From Caulobacter segnis (GTDB taxonomy: Bacteria > Pseudomonadota > Alphaproteobacteria > Caulobacterales > Caulobacteraceae), in assembly GCF_003243465.1 (NCBI RefSeq), contig NZ_QFQZ01000028.1:1-50580 (forward strand): DNA of 50,580 nt, written 5' to 3'. Shown here in pieces: positions 17,194-26,588 of this stretch (positions are counted from its first letter, which is position 1; every line of letters starts with the position of its first letter). The position numbers and the translations under genes were made by a program. The notes below the pieces were generated by a model. The model saw only the letters and a list, made by a program, of their open reading frames with translations, was not told the DNA's origin and did no database searches.

Positions 17194-17249
17194 GGTGGTG
17201 AGGGCGACGCGGGACCGTATCAATGGTCGAAGTACGATCGGGGAGTGGC

Positions 17250-20200
17250 ATGAGAGCGATCCTGTTGTCTTTGATGCTGGCGGCTTCGTCCCCGGTCTTG
17301 GCCCAGGCCTCGTCGGGCTCTGCGCTCCCCTCCGCGCCTGACGATCCTCGCGCCATCACGGTCAAGGGCGTGGGCGACGGCAAGGCCGACGACTCCGAGG
17401 CCGTACAGAAGGCCATCGATGCGGCGAGCGGCCCCACCGGTCACGGACTGGTCTTCCTGCCGTCGGGGCGCTACCGCCTGAGCCGCACGCTGCTGGTGCC
17501 GCCGGGGGTGCGGGTCTTCGGAGTGGGGGCGACCCGTCCCGTCTTCGTTCTGGGCGCCAACACCCCCGGCTTCCAGACGGGTGTCGCGACGATGATCGTC
17601 TTCACGGGCGGCGATCAGTATCAGGTCGGCGACATCCCGGTCCCGGTCCCGACCGTCCGCCCGGCCAGCGTCAAGGTGCGCGACGCCAATTCAGGCACGT
17701 TCTACTCGTCGATGAGCAATATCGACGTCGAGATCGGCGACGGTAATCCGGCCGCCGTGGGCGTGCGGTTCCGCATGGCCCAGCACGCCTTCCTTCGCCA
17801 CATGGACTTCCGGCTCGGCTCTGGCTTCGCCGGCGTCTACCAGGCCGGCAACATCATGGAGGACGTCCACTTCCATGGCGGCCGCTACGGAGTCGTGACC
17901 GAGAAGACGTCGCCCGCCTGGCAGTTCACGATGATCGACTCGACCTTCGACGGGCAGCGGGACGCGGCCATCCGCGAGCACGAGGTCGACCTCACCTTGG
18001 TCAATGTCGCGATCCGCAACACCCCGGTCGGCATTGAGATCGATCGCGGCTACAGCGACAGCCTGTGGGGCAAGAACGTCCGCTTCGAGAACGTCAGCAA
18101 GGCCGGCGTCGTCATCTCCAACGAAGATAGCGTCTTCACCCAGGTTGGCTTCGACAACGCGGTGGCCTCAAACACCCCGGTGTTCGCCCGCTTCCGCGAC
18201 AGCGGCAAGACCGTCGGGGGGAAGGGCAAGGTCTACAGGGTTGGGGCGTTCTCCTACGGCCTGACGCTGGCGGGCCTTGGCCGGACAGGCGTGTACGAGA
18301 CGCGCGCCGACGTGGCGCCGCTGAAAACGCTGCCGATCCCGAAGACGGCGCTGCGGGCGCTCCCGCCCATGACGGCGTGGACCAACGTCAAGACGCTTGG
18401 CGTCAAGGGCGACGGGACCAGTGACGACACGGTCGCCCTGCAGGGCGCCATCGACACGCATCGGGTGCTTTACTTGCCGACCGGCTTCTATCGAGTCAGC
18501 GATACGCTGAAGCTAAAGCCCGACACCGTGCTGATCGGCCTTCATCCGGCCCTGACCCAGCTGTTCATCCCGGACAACAATCCGGGGCACGTAGGCGTCG
18601 GTTCCGTCAAGCCGATCCTTGAGACACCCCGGGGCGGGGACAACATCGTCTCGGGCCTTGGCCTGTTCACCGGGCGGGTTAACCCGCGCGCCTCGGCGCT
18701 TCTGTGGCGGTCGGGCGAGACGTCCCTCGTCAGCGACGTGAAGATCATGGGGGGCGGCGGGACCCCGACCGCCGACGGCAAGCCCCTGGGCGCCCTGCAG
18801 GCGCGGAGCGGCGATCCGGTCGCCGACGGGCGCTGGGACGCGCAGCAGCCGAGCATCTGGGTCACCGACGGCGGCGGCGGGACCTTCGCCAACGTCTGGA
18901 GCCCCAACACCTTCGCTTCGGCGGGCTTCTACATCAGCGACACAAAGACGCCGGGCTTTGTCTACCAGGTCTCGGTCGAGCACCATGTCCGCAACGAATT
19001 CGTGTTGGACAAGGTCGAGAACTGGGAGTTCCTCGCGCCTCAGACCGAGCAAGAGGTCGGCGACGGTCCGGACGCCGTTTCGCTGGAGGTTCGCAACTCT
19101 AGGAACATCCTGTTCGCCAACTATCACGGCTATCGCGTCACCCGCTCGTATCATCCGGCCGAGACCGCGGTGAAGCTGTTCCACTCGTCCGACATCCGGT
19201 TCCGCAACGTGCACGTCAACGCAGAGAGCGGCATCGCCCTTTGCGACCCGGCGGGCTGCGGAACCTACCTGCGCGCCAGCAAGTATCCGTTCGAGAACGC
19301 GATCCAGGACAAGACCAGCGGTATCGAGGTGCGCGAGCGCGAGTTCGCGGTTCTCGACGTGCCCGCCGCGCCGCCGGCTGTGGCGCCGATCGCCGCCGCC
19401 AAGGTCCGCAAGCTGGAAGACGGTTTCTTCTCGATCTCCGGCGCGGCCGTCGCCGCGGACGGGGCGCTCTACTTCGTCGAGAAGCGCTTCCAGCGGATCT
19501 ATCGCTGGACCAAGGCCAATGGCCTTGAGGTGATCCGCGACCTGTCGCTGGATCCGACCAACCTAGCGGTGGATCGCTCGGGCAAGCTTCTGGTTCTGTC
19601 GTCGCTGGGCGCCGAGGGAGCGGTCTACGCGATCGATCCGGACGGCCCCAAGGACGAACTGACGGTGATCGCGCCCACGCCGATGGCGGCGGGCGGCGAG
19701 GCTAAGACGCTGCTGCCGGTCAACTGGTGGAACAATGGTGAGTTCCAGGACCAGTACGATCCGGCGACGGACCATTTCGCGACCCTGGCCGAAATGTTCG
19801 CGCGCGATGTCGCCAAGCCCAAGGCGCAGGAATATCGTTCGGCCGACGGAAGCCTTTCCTTGCCGGCCTTTCGTGTCTGGCGGCAAGGACCTCCGGATCA
19901 CACGGGCTGGCGCTGGGCCGACACCCTCCAGGCGCACGGCCTGATCGCCGGCGCGGTGGGCGAGCGACTATTCTTCACCAACGGATCGGAGAACAGGACC
20001 TATAGCGGCACGGTTGGTCCCGCGGGGACCCTGGTCGGCTTGAAGGTGTTCGCCAATCGCGGTGGCGAGAGCGTGGCGGTGAGCCCCACGGGCGAGGTGT
20101 TCGTCGCCAATGGCCAGATCTTTCGCTACGCGGCGGACGGCAGGCTGATCGAGCAGATCGATACGCCGGAGCGGCCCCTGCAGCTGATTTTCGGCGGCGA

Positions 20201-20258
20201 GGGCGGGCGGACTCTCTTTGTCTTGAGCCACCACGGCCTTTATGCGGTGGCGCCGTGA
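17250..20258 (+). CDS. Secreted two-unit beta-helix (pectate-lyase-3/GH55-like) protein with C-terminal propeller, copy 1
   Basis: This is a 1002-residue protein with signal peptide MRAILLSLMLAASSPVLAQA; ATG 17250 follows GGGGAG. The first beta-helix unit starts near 35 (VKGVGDGKADDSEAVQKAID, GLVFLPSGRYRLSRTLLVPP). The second starts near 385 (VKTLGVKGDGTSDDTVALQG, HRVLYLPTGFYRVSDTLKLK). Two such units in one chain are the architecture of GH55 exo-beta-1,3-glucanases. From about 710 a repeat region (KLEDGFFSISGAAVAADGAL, LSLDPTNLAVDRSGKLLVLS) resembles an SMP-30/lactonase-like propeller. The reaction is not known; beta-glucan or pectic substrates are both possible. It is the first gene after operator A. 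Confidence 0.8.
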   Translation: MRAILLSLMLAASSPVLAQASSGSALPSAPDDPRAITVKGVGDGKADDSEAVQKAIDAASGPTGHGLVFLPSGRYRLSRTLLVPPGVRVFGVGATRPVFVLGANTPGFQTGVATMIVFTGGDQYQVGDIPVPVPTVRPASVKVRDANSGTFYSSMSNIDVEIGDGNPAAVGVRFRMAQHAFLRHMDFRLGSGFAGVYQAGNIMEDVHFHGGRYGVVTEKTSPAWQFTMIDSTFDGQRDAAIREHEVDLTLVNVAIRNTPVGIEIDRGYSDSLWGKNVRFENVSKAGVVISNEDSVFTQVGFDNAVASNTPVFARFRDSGKTVGGKGKVYRVGAFSYGLTLAGLGRTGVYETRADVAPLKTLPIPKTALRALPPMTAWTNVKTLGVKGDGTSDDTVALQGAIDTHRVLYLPTGFYRVSDTLKLKPDTVLIGLHPALTQLFIPDNNPGHVGVGSVKPILETPRGGDNIVSGLGLFTGRVNPRASALLWRSGETSLVSDVKIMGGGGTPTADGKPLGALQARSGDPVADGRWDAQQPSIWVTDGGGGTFANVWSPNTFASAGFYISDTKTPGFVYQVSVEHHVRNEFVLDKVENWEFLAPQTEQEVGDGPDAVSLEVRNSRNILFANYHGYRVTRSYHPAETAVKLFHSSDIRFRNVHVNAESGIALCDPAGCGTYLRASKYPFENAIQDKTSGIEVREREFAVLDVPAAPPAVAPIAAAKVRKLEDGFFSISGAAVAADGALYFVEKRFQRIYRWTKANGLEVIRDLSLDPTNLAVDRSGKLLVLSSLGAEGAVYAIDPDGPKDELTVIAPTPMAAGGEAKTLLPVNWWNNGEFQDQYDPATDHFATLAEMFARDVAKPKAQEYRSADGSLSLPAFRVWRQGPPDHTGWRWADTLQAHGLIAGAVGERLFFTNGSENRTYSGTVGPAGTLVGLKVFANRGGESVAVSPTGEVFVANGQIFRYAADGRLIEQIDTPERPLQLIFGGEGGRTLFVLSHHGLYAVAP

Positions 20259-20317
20259 GGTCGGGCGGGTTGATGTCGGCGCCGTCGGTCGCCCTTCGTG
20301 AGGCCAGGAGATATCGC

Positions 20318-23300
20318 ATGAACCGCTGCATGGTCGCCTTGGGCGCGCTGTCGATCGCCATGGCCTCGGGCGCGGGTAATCTGGCCTGGGCGTCTTCAAC
20401 GTCTGTCTTTGCGACCATGCCCGACGATCCCGCCGCGGTGGTCGTGAAGGCCAAGGGCGATGGTCGCGCGGACGATGGGGCTGCGATCCAGGAGGCGATC
20501 GACGCCGCGGCGGCCAAGGACGGCGGTGGCCTCGTGTTCCTGCCGTCGGGCCGCTACCGCATCAGCCAGACGCTGTATCTCTGGCCAGGGGTGCGCCTGT
20601 TCGGCGTCGGCGCGACCCGGCCCGAGATCGTGCTAGGCGACGCCACGCCCGGGTTCCAGAAGGGCCTGGCGAACATGGTGATCTTCGCCGGCGCCAAGCC
20701 CGATCCGACGCGCAAGGTCGCCTTCCCGCCAGCGGGTAGCGTGCCGTTCAACAAGGACGTGCCGGACGCCAATTCAGGAACCTTCTACACCGCGATCAGC
20801 AATATTGATTTCAAGATCGGCAAGGGTAATCCGGCCGCAACGGCTATCCGCTTCCACGCGGCCCAGCATACCTTCGTCAGCCACGCCACGTTCGACATCG
20901 GCTCGGGCCTGGCCGGTCTCTACCAGGTGGGCAACGAGGCCGAGGACCTGCACTTCAAGGGCGGTCGCTACGGCATCCTGACCGAGAAGCCGTCACCGGC
21001 CTGGGGTTTCGTCCTGCTCGACTCCACGTTCGAGGGGCAGCGGGAGGCGGCGATCCGCGAGCACGAAGCGGGCCTGACCCTGGTCAATGTCGCCATGCGC
21101 AACACGCCGGTCGGCGTCGAGATCGACCGCGGCTACGGCGATTGGCTGTGGGCCAAGGACGTCCGCTTCGAGAACGTCTCGAAGGCGGGCGTGATCATCT
21201 CGAACGAGCGTAACGTCTACACCCAGGTAGGCTTTGACAACGCCACAGCCATCAACACGCCGGTCTTCGCCCGCTTCCGCGATAGCGGCAAGACAACGGC
21301 GGGCGCGGGCAAGGTCTACACCGTTTCGACCTTCACCCATGGCCTTACGCTGCCGGCGGCGGGGGAGATGGGCGATTATCGGACGAACGTCCAAGCCCGG
21401 GCTCTGGCCAAGGCGCCGAGCTTGCGGTCCCCAGCCATTCGCGCTCTGCCGCCGACCGCCGAATGGACCAATGTCAGGACGCTGGGCGCCAAGGGCGACA
21501 ACGTCACTGACGACACGGCCGCCATCCAAAGCGCGATCGACAGCCATCGCGTGGTCTATTTCCCGAGCGGCTTCTACCGCGTCACCGATACGCTGAAGCT
21601 CAAGCCCGACACGGTTCTGATAGGTCTGCACCCCAGCCTGACGCAGATCGTGCTGCCCCACGCCACCCCGGCCTACCAGGGCGTCGGCGCGCCCAAGGCC
21701 CTGGTCGAGTCGGCCAAGGGCGGCGACAACATCGTCTTTGGCCTCGGGCTCTATACGGACGGCGCCAATCCGCGCGCCACGGCCCTGCTGTGGACCGCCG
21801 GCGAGCGCTCGATGGTCAACGACGTCAAGTTCCAGGGCGGCCACGGCACCAACCTCTACGATGGCTCACGGTTCAATCCCTACAACAACAACGCAACCGC
21901 CGATCCCGATGCGGCCAAACGCTGGGGCGGGCAGTATCCGAGCCTGTGGGTGACCAACGGCGGCGGCGGGACGTTCGCCAACGTCTGGAGCCCCAACACC
22001 TACGCCTATTCCGGCATCTATGTCTCCGACACCACCACGCCAGGCTATGTCTACCAGGCCTCGGTCGAGCACCACCTGCGCAGCGAAATCAGCCTGAACC
22101 GCGTCGCCAACTGGCAATTTCTGGCGCCACAGACCGAGGAGGAAGCCGGGGAGGGCGAGGACACGGTTTCAGTGGAGATCCGGGACTCGCGCAACATCCT
22201 GCTGGCCAACTATCACGGCTATCGCGTCACGCGGACGCGCCGGCCAGCCCTGGCGGCGGTGAAGATCTACAATTCGCAGGACATCCGGCTTCGTAACGTG
22301 GCCGTCAACGGCGAGAGCGGCTATGGCGGCTGCGACGATAACGGCTGCACGACCTTCACGCGCCTGACCAAGTTCCCGTTCGAGAACGCGGTCGTCGACG
22401 TGACCCATGGGGCTGAGGTGCGGGAGCGGCAGTTCGCGGTCCTGGACCTGCCGGGCGCGACGAAGCCGCCGCCGCCCTCCGTCTATCCCGAGGGCGCCAG
22501 GCTCGAGAAGCTCGCCGACGGCTTCTTCTCGCTGGGCGGCGCGGCGGTCGATAGCACGGGAACGCTCTACTTCGTCGATCGCCGCCACCAGCGGATTCAC
22601 AGCTGGTCCGAGGGGAGGGGGCTGTCGATCGTCCGCGACAACACCTTGGACCCTGTCAGCCTGGCGGTCGACGCCTCCGACAACCTGCTGGTCCTTTCCT
22701 CGGATGGCCCGGCCGGCTCGGTCTACAGCTTCAAGCCCGGCGCGCCGGACACTGAGGTGACGGTGATCAGGCCCACGCGTGGCGCTGTCAGGCCTGAGGC
22801 GGCCTTGGCGCTGCCGGTCAACTGGTGGGTCAATGGCGAGTTCAAGGATCAGCTGGATCTCGAGACCTACCAGTTCAAGACCTTGGCCGAGATGTTCGCC
22901 GGCGAGACAGCCGCACCGAAGCCGGAGGCCTATGTCTCACCGGACGGCAGCCTGGCCTTGCCGGCTTTCCGGGTGATCCAGGCGGGTCCGCCCGATGCCC
23001 GCGGCCTGCGCTACTCGCATACGCTGGACAGCTATGGCCTGATGACCGCCAAGCCGGGCCGCCGGGTGTTCATCGCCAACAGTTCGGAGAACAAGACCTA
23101 TAGCGGCCTGGTCGGTGCGGGAGGGGCGATCAGCGACCTAAAGCCGTTCGCCGATCGGGGGGGCGAGAGCGTCGCCACCGATCCAGAGGGGCGGGTCTAT
23201 GTCGCCAACGGGCAGGTGTTCGTCTACGCGCCGGATGGCCGCGAACTCGGTCGCCTGGATGTGCCCGAGCGGCCGCTGCAACTGGTGTTCGGTGGGGCTG

Positions 23301-23359
23301 GCGATCGGACCCTCTACATCCTGACGCACCGGTCGCTCTACGCCCTGAAAAGGAAGTAA
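20318..23359 (+). CDS. Secreted two-unit beta-helix (pectate-lyase-3/GH55-like) protein with C-terminal propeller, copy 2
   Basis: This 1013-residue paralogue of the upstream gene has a signal peptide (MNRCMVALGALSIAMASGAG) and starts at ATG 20318 after AGGAG. Both beta-helix units (VKAKGDGRADDGAAIQEAID near 45; VRTLGAKGDNVTDDTAAIQS near 390) and the propeller (KLADGFFSLGGAAVDSTGTL near 730) align along the whole length with copy 1. Shared blocks include GGGGTFANVWSPNT and ANYHGYRVTR. An insertion in the second helix (NLYDGSRFNPYNNNATADPD) is absent from copy 1. The 59-base gap suggests one transcript. The pair looks like a tandem duplication that may have diverged in linkage preference. Confidence 0.8.
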   Translation: MNRCMVALGALSIAMASGAGNLAWASSTSVFATMPDDPAAVVVKAKGDGRADDGAAIQEAIDAAAAKDGGGLVFLPSGRYRISQTLYLWPGVRLFGVGATRPEIVLGDATPGFQKGLANMVIFAGAKPDPTRKVAFPPAGSVPFNKDVPDANSGTFYTAISNIDFKIGKGNPAATAIRFHAAQHTFVSHATFDIGSGLAGLYQVGNEAEDLHFKGGRYGILTEKPSPAWGFVLLDSTFEGQREAAIREHEAGLTLVNVAMRNTPVGVEIDRGYGDWLWAKDVRFENVSKAGVIISNERNVYTQVGFDNATAINTPVFARFRDSGKTTAGAGKVYTVSTFTHGLTLPAAGEMGDYRTNVQARALAKAPSLRSPAIRALPPTAEWTNVRTLGAKGDNVTDDTAAIQSAIDSHRVVYFPSGFYRVTDTLKLKPDTVLIGLHPSLTQIVLPHATPAYQGVGAPKALVESAKGGDNIVFGLGLYTDGANPRATALLWTAGERSMVNDVKFQGGHGTNLYDGSRFNPYNNNATADPDAAKRWGGQYPSLWVTNGGGGTFANVWSPNTYAYSGIYVSDTTTPGYVYQASVEHHLRSEISLNRVANWQFLAPQTEEEAGEGEDTVSVEIRDSRNILLANYHGYRVTRTRRPALAAVKIYNSQDIRLRNVAVNGESGYGGCDDNGCTTFTRLTKFPFENAVVDVTHGAEVRERQFAVLDLPGATKPPPPSVYPEGARLEKLADGFFSLGGAAVDSTGTLYFVDRRHQRIHSWSEGRGLSIVRDNTLDPVSLAVDASDNLLVLSSDGPAGSVYSFKPGAPDTEVTVIRPTRGAVRPEAALALPVNWWVNGEFKDQLDLETYQFKTLAEMFAGETAAPKPEAYVSPDGSLALPAFRVIQAGPPDARGLRYSHTLDSYGLMTAKPGRRVFIANSSENKTYSGLVGAGGAISDLKPFADRGGESVATDPEGRVYVANGQVFVYAPDGRELGRLDVPERPLQLVFGGAGDRTLYILTHRSLYALKRK

Positions 23360-23380
23360 CGGCCCAAGCCGGGGACGACC

Positions 23381-23396
23381 TACGACCATGGTCGTA
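23381..23396. promoter_or_regulatory. Operator copy B before the third-type receptor
   Basis: TACGACCATGGTCGTA is a perfect 16-bp palindrome, 80 bases before the receptor start, and shares 14 bases with operator A at 17178. Two such matches at the two promoter-bearing gaps of one locus strongly suggest a common local regulator. Confidence 0.75.
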
Positions 23397-23475
23397 TAGT
23401 TAGCGGTCACATCGTCTGACAAATTCCTCCCAGGCCGTCGGTGATGGTCTCAACGAAAACTGGGAGGGTTGCAGG

Positions 23476-26445
23476 ATGAGTGCTATCGAAGGCGTGAAAA
23501 GAGGGACGTCCCTTTTGAGCGTGCTGCTGGCGTCGAGCGCGGTCGCGACGCTGTTCGCGGGCGGTGCGGCGCAGGCGCAAACCGCGCCCGCCTCCGACTC
23601 CGTCTCGGAGATCGTGGTCACCGGCACCCGGATTCGCTCGACCGGCTTTACCGCGCCGACCCCGACCCAGGTGCTCGGCACGGCCGACCTGGAGCGGGCC
23701 GCCCAGCCCAACATCTTCACCGCCATCACCCAGCTGCCGTCGCTGCAGGGCTCGAGCGGCGCGACCACCGGCACCTTCAGCACCTCGAGCGGCCAGCAGG
23801 GCCTGAGCTCGTTCTCGTTGCGTGGCCTTGGCACCATCCGCACCCTGACCCTGCTGGACGGCCAGCGCGTCGTCCCGGCGAACGTGACCGGCGTTCCGGA
23901 CATCAGCCTGTTTCCGCAGCTGCTGGTCGAGCGCGTGGACGTCGTGACCGGGGGCGCCTCGGCCTCGTACGGTTCGGACGCGGTCGGCGGCGTGGTGAAC
24001 TTCATCACCAACAAGCGGTTCGAGGGCCTGAAGGCCAATGTCATGACGGGCGTCACCACCTATGGCGACAACCATCAGTGGCTGGCCCAGGTCGCGGCGG
24101 GCAAGAACTTCATGAACGACCGCCTGCACGTGCAGGTCAGCGGCGAATATGACTGGGAGGAAGGCGTCCCGGCCGGGGGCTTCGGCGAAGACGCGCCGGG
24201 CAGCCGCGACTGGTACACCACCGCCACCCTCGTCAACCGCGGGATCACCAACGACGGCTCGCCGCAATACCTCTATCGCGAGCATGCCCAGGCCTATCAG
24301 TACACCAAGTATGGCCTGATCAGCTCGGGTCCGCTGCAAGGCACGGCCTTCGACCAGGCTGGCAACCCGTTCCCGTTCCAGTACGGCGGGGGCGGCGTGC
24401 CGTCCAAGGCGGCCAATGGCGCGGTCAGCGGCTGCTACACCAACGGCGGCTTCTGCGTCGGCGGCGACCTGTCGGGCAATGTCGGGGTCGGCACCTCGCT
24501 GCAGTCGCGCATTAAGCGCATGAACAGCTACAGCCGCGTGGGCTTTGATCTGGACGCCAACAACGAGATCTACGCCACCTTCAACGCCGCGCGCGTGGAG
24601 AGCAGCAACCAGCCCAATCCGGGCGCGGCCACGACGGGCCTGACCATGTCGTGCTCGAACCCGTATCTGCCGGCGTCGGTGGTGGCGGCCTGCGCCGCCA
24701 ATGGCATCACCACCTTCACCTTCGGGACCAGCAACGCGCTGCTTCCCCGCAACATCTCGGTCCACCCGACGCGGACCCAGTATCGCGGCGTGGTAGGCGC
24801 GGACGGCAAGTTCAACGCCCTGGGCACGGAATGGCGCTACGACGCCTATTACGAGCACGGCGAGAACACGACCAACATCCATGTTCGCGACATCCTGCTG
24901 ACGCCGCGCTATCGGGCGGCGGTCCAGGCCACGCTCGTCAACGGCCAGATCGTCTGCGCCGATCCGATCGCCCGCGCCAACGGCTGCGTGCCGATCAACA
25001 TCTTCGGCGGCCAGCGCCCGAGCGAAGCGGCCCTAGCCTACATCACGCCAAAGAACGGCCCGTACCAGCACTCGGTTCAGAAGCAGGACGTCGCCAGCAT
25101 CAACTTCAGCGGCGAGCCGATCAACGGTTGGGCCGGGCCCATTTCGCTGGCCATCGGCGGCGAGTGGCGCAAGGAGCAGTACCACGTCCAAGGCGACCCC
25201 TATGGCGACGGCAACACCGACTCGCCCAACACCGCCGACTATCCCGCCGACCCGATCCTGAACGCGTCCGGCGCCAACTGGTTCGCGGGCAACTATCACT
25301 CGGGCAAGGGCGAGTACTCGGTGAAGGAAGCCTATGCGGAAGTGAATATTCCGCTGGTCAATTCCGACGCCGCCGGCAAGGCCAACCTCAACATGGCGGG
25401 CCGCTGGACCGACTACAGCACCTCGGGCACCGTCTATACCTGGAAGGTCGGCGCCACCTGGGATACGCCGATCGAGGGCGTCCGCCTGCGGGCGGTGACG
25501 TCGCGCGACGTCCGGGCCCCGAACCTGTCGGAGCTGTTCGCCGCGCCGGTGACGACGACCCTGCCGAACTTCACCGTGCCCTCGAACGGCAAGCCCCCCG
25601 CTGGCCAGCCCGCGGGCGGCGCGCTGACGGTTCTGCAGAACGTGGTCGGCAACCCTGACCTGAAGCCGGAAATCGCTAAGAACTTCACGCTGGGCGCCGT
25701 GCTCTCGAACCCGAAATGGCTGCCGGGCTTCAGCATCTCGGTCGACTGGTACAACATCGTCCTGAACGGGGGCATTTCCAGCCTGGGTGCTCAGCAGATC
25801 GTCAACTTCTGCTATGCTGGCCTGACCCAGTTCTGCGGCGCGTTCAACCTCAACCCGCCGTCGGCCTTCGTGAACTCCCAGACGTTCAATCTGGCCTCGA
25901 TCAAGACCAGCGGCTTCGACATCGAAAGCAGCTACCGCTTCGAGCTGCCTAGCGTTCCGGGCCGCTTCACGGTCCGTGGCCTGGCCACCAACGTCCACAA
26001 GTTCGTCACCAATCCCGGCATCCCCGGGGCCGTAGCCGTCGACTCGGCGGGGCAGAACTCCGGCGCCACGCCTGACTGGAAGGTCCTGGCCGTTCAATCC
26101 TGGGAAAACGATCGCTTCGCTCTCAGCGTTCAGGAGCGCTGGTTCAGCGACGGCCGGTTTGGCGGCACGACGACGGAATATATCGAGTGCAAGCCCGGCA
26201 GCTGCCCCGTCTCGACGGGTAGCCGCCCGACCATCGACTACAACCACATGAAGGGCGCGACCTATGTCGACATCAGCGCGTCCTACAAGTTCGGCAACGG
26301 CCTGCAGCTGTACGGCAAGGTGGACAACCTGCTGAACCGCGATCCGACCCCGTCGCCGCAGACCAACACCGGTCTGGACGCCAACCCGGCGCTCTACGAC
26401 CTGCTGGGACGGTTCTACCACCTGGGCCTCCGCTACAGCTTCTAG
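23476..26445 (+). CDS. TonB-dependent receptor of the beta-helix/gluconate locus
   Basis: This 989-residue outer-membrane receptor starts at ATG 23476 after GGGAGGG. It has a signal peptide (SLLSVLLASSAVATLFAGGA, ending AQA) and no STN domain. The TonB box/plug has SEIVVTGTRIRSTGFTAPTP, SFSLRGLGTIRTLTLLDGQR and GGASASYGSDAVGGVVNFIT. Cysteine-bearing extracellular loops (GCYTNGGFCVGG, CKPGSCPVS) occur, and the barrel ends LGLRYSF. The RIRSTGF plug subtype is common in polysaccharide-utilisation loci of Caulobacterales and sphingomonads. Its position after operator B, between the degradative enzymes and a LacI gene, suggests it imports the oligosaccharides those enzymes release. Confidence 0.93.
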   Translation: MSAIEGVKRGTSLLSVLLASSAVATLFAGGAAQAQTAPASDSVSEIVVTGTRIRSTGFTAPTPTQVLGTADLERAAQPNIFTAITQLPSLQGSSGATTGTFSTSSGQQGLSSFSLRGLGTIRTLTLLDGQRVVPANVTGVPDISLFPQLLVERVDVVTGGASASYGSDAVGGVVNFITNKRFEGLKANVMTGVTTYGDNHQWLAQVAAGKNFMNDRLHVQVSGEYDWEEGVPAGGFGEDAPGSRDWYTTATLVNRGITNDGSPQYLYREHAQAYQYTKYGLISSGPLQGTAFDQAGNPFPFQYGGGGVPSKAANGAVSGCYTNGGFCVGGDLSGNVGVGTSLQSRIKRMNSYSRVGFDLDANNEIYATFNAARVESSNQPNPGAATTGLTMSCSNPYLPASVVAACAANGITTFTFGTSNALLPRNISVHPTRTQYRGVVGADGKFNALGTEWRYDAYYEHGENTTNIHVRDILLTPRYRAAVQATLVNGQIVCADPIARANGCVPINIFGGQRPSEAALAYITPKNGPYQHSVQKQDVASINFSGEPINGWAGPISLAIGGEWRKEQYHVQGDPYGDGNTDSPNTADYPADPILNASGANWFAGNYHSGKGEYSVKEAYAEVNIPLVNSDAAGKANLNMAGRWTDYSTSGTVYTWKVGATWDTPIEGVRLRAVTSRDVRAPNLSELFAAPVTTTLPNFTVPSNGKPPAGQPAGGALTVLQNVVGNPDLKPEIAKNFTLGAVLSNPKWLPGFSISVDWYNIVLNGGISSLGAQQIVNFCYAGLTQFCGAFNLNPPSAFVNSQTFNLASIKTSGFDIESSYRFELPSVPGRFTVRGLATNVHKFVTNPGIPGAVAVDSAGQNSGATPDWKVLAVQSWENDRFALSVQERWFSDGRFGGTTTEYIECKPGSCPVSTGSRPTIDYNHMKGATYVDISASYKFGNGLQLYGKVDNLLNRDPTPSPQTNTGLDANPALYDLLGRFYHLGLRYSF

Positions 26446-26468
26446 GACGCCGAAGGCTCCTGCGTCCC

Positions 26469-26501
26469 GGGCCGCCGTCTCCACCTCCCCCTTGGCGGCC
26501 C
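26469..26501 (+). terminator. Hairpin after the receptor, probable terminator
   Basis: GGGCCGCC (26469-26476) pairs with GGCGGCCC (26494-26501) with a 17-base pyrimidine-rich loop, 23 bases after the receptor stop. No T run follows. Confidence 0.5.
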
Positions 26502-26588
26502 CGCCCGGGCCCGACCGGCGCTAGCTGGTCGTGGCTCGGGCGTCTTCTTTGCGCTGTGGCTCTCGACCAAGGGTAGGAGATCGTTGAC

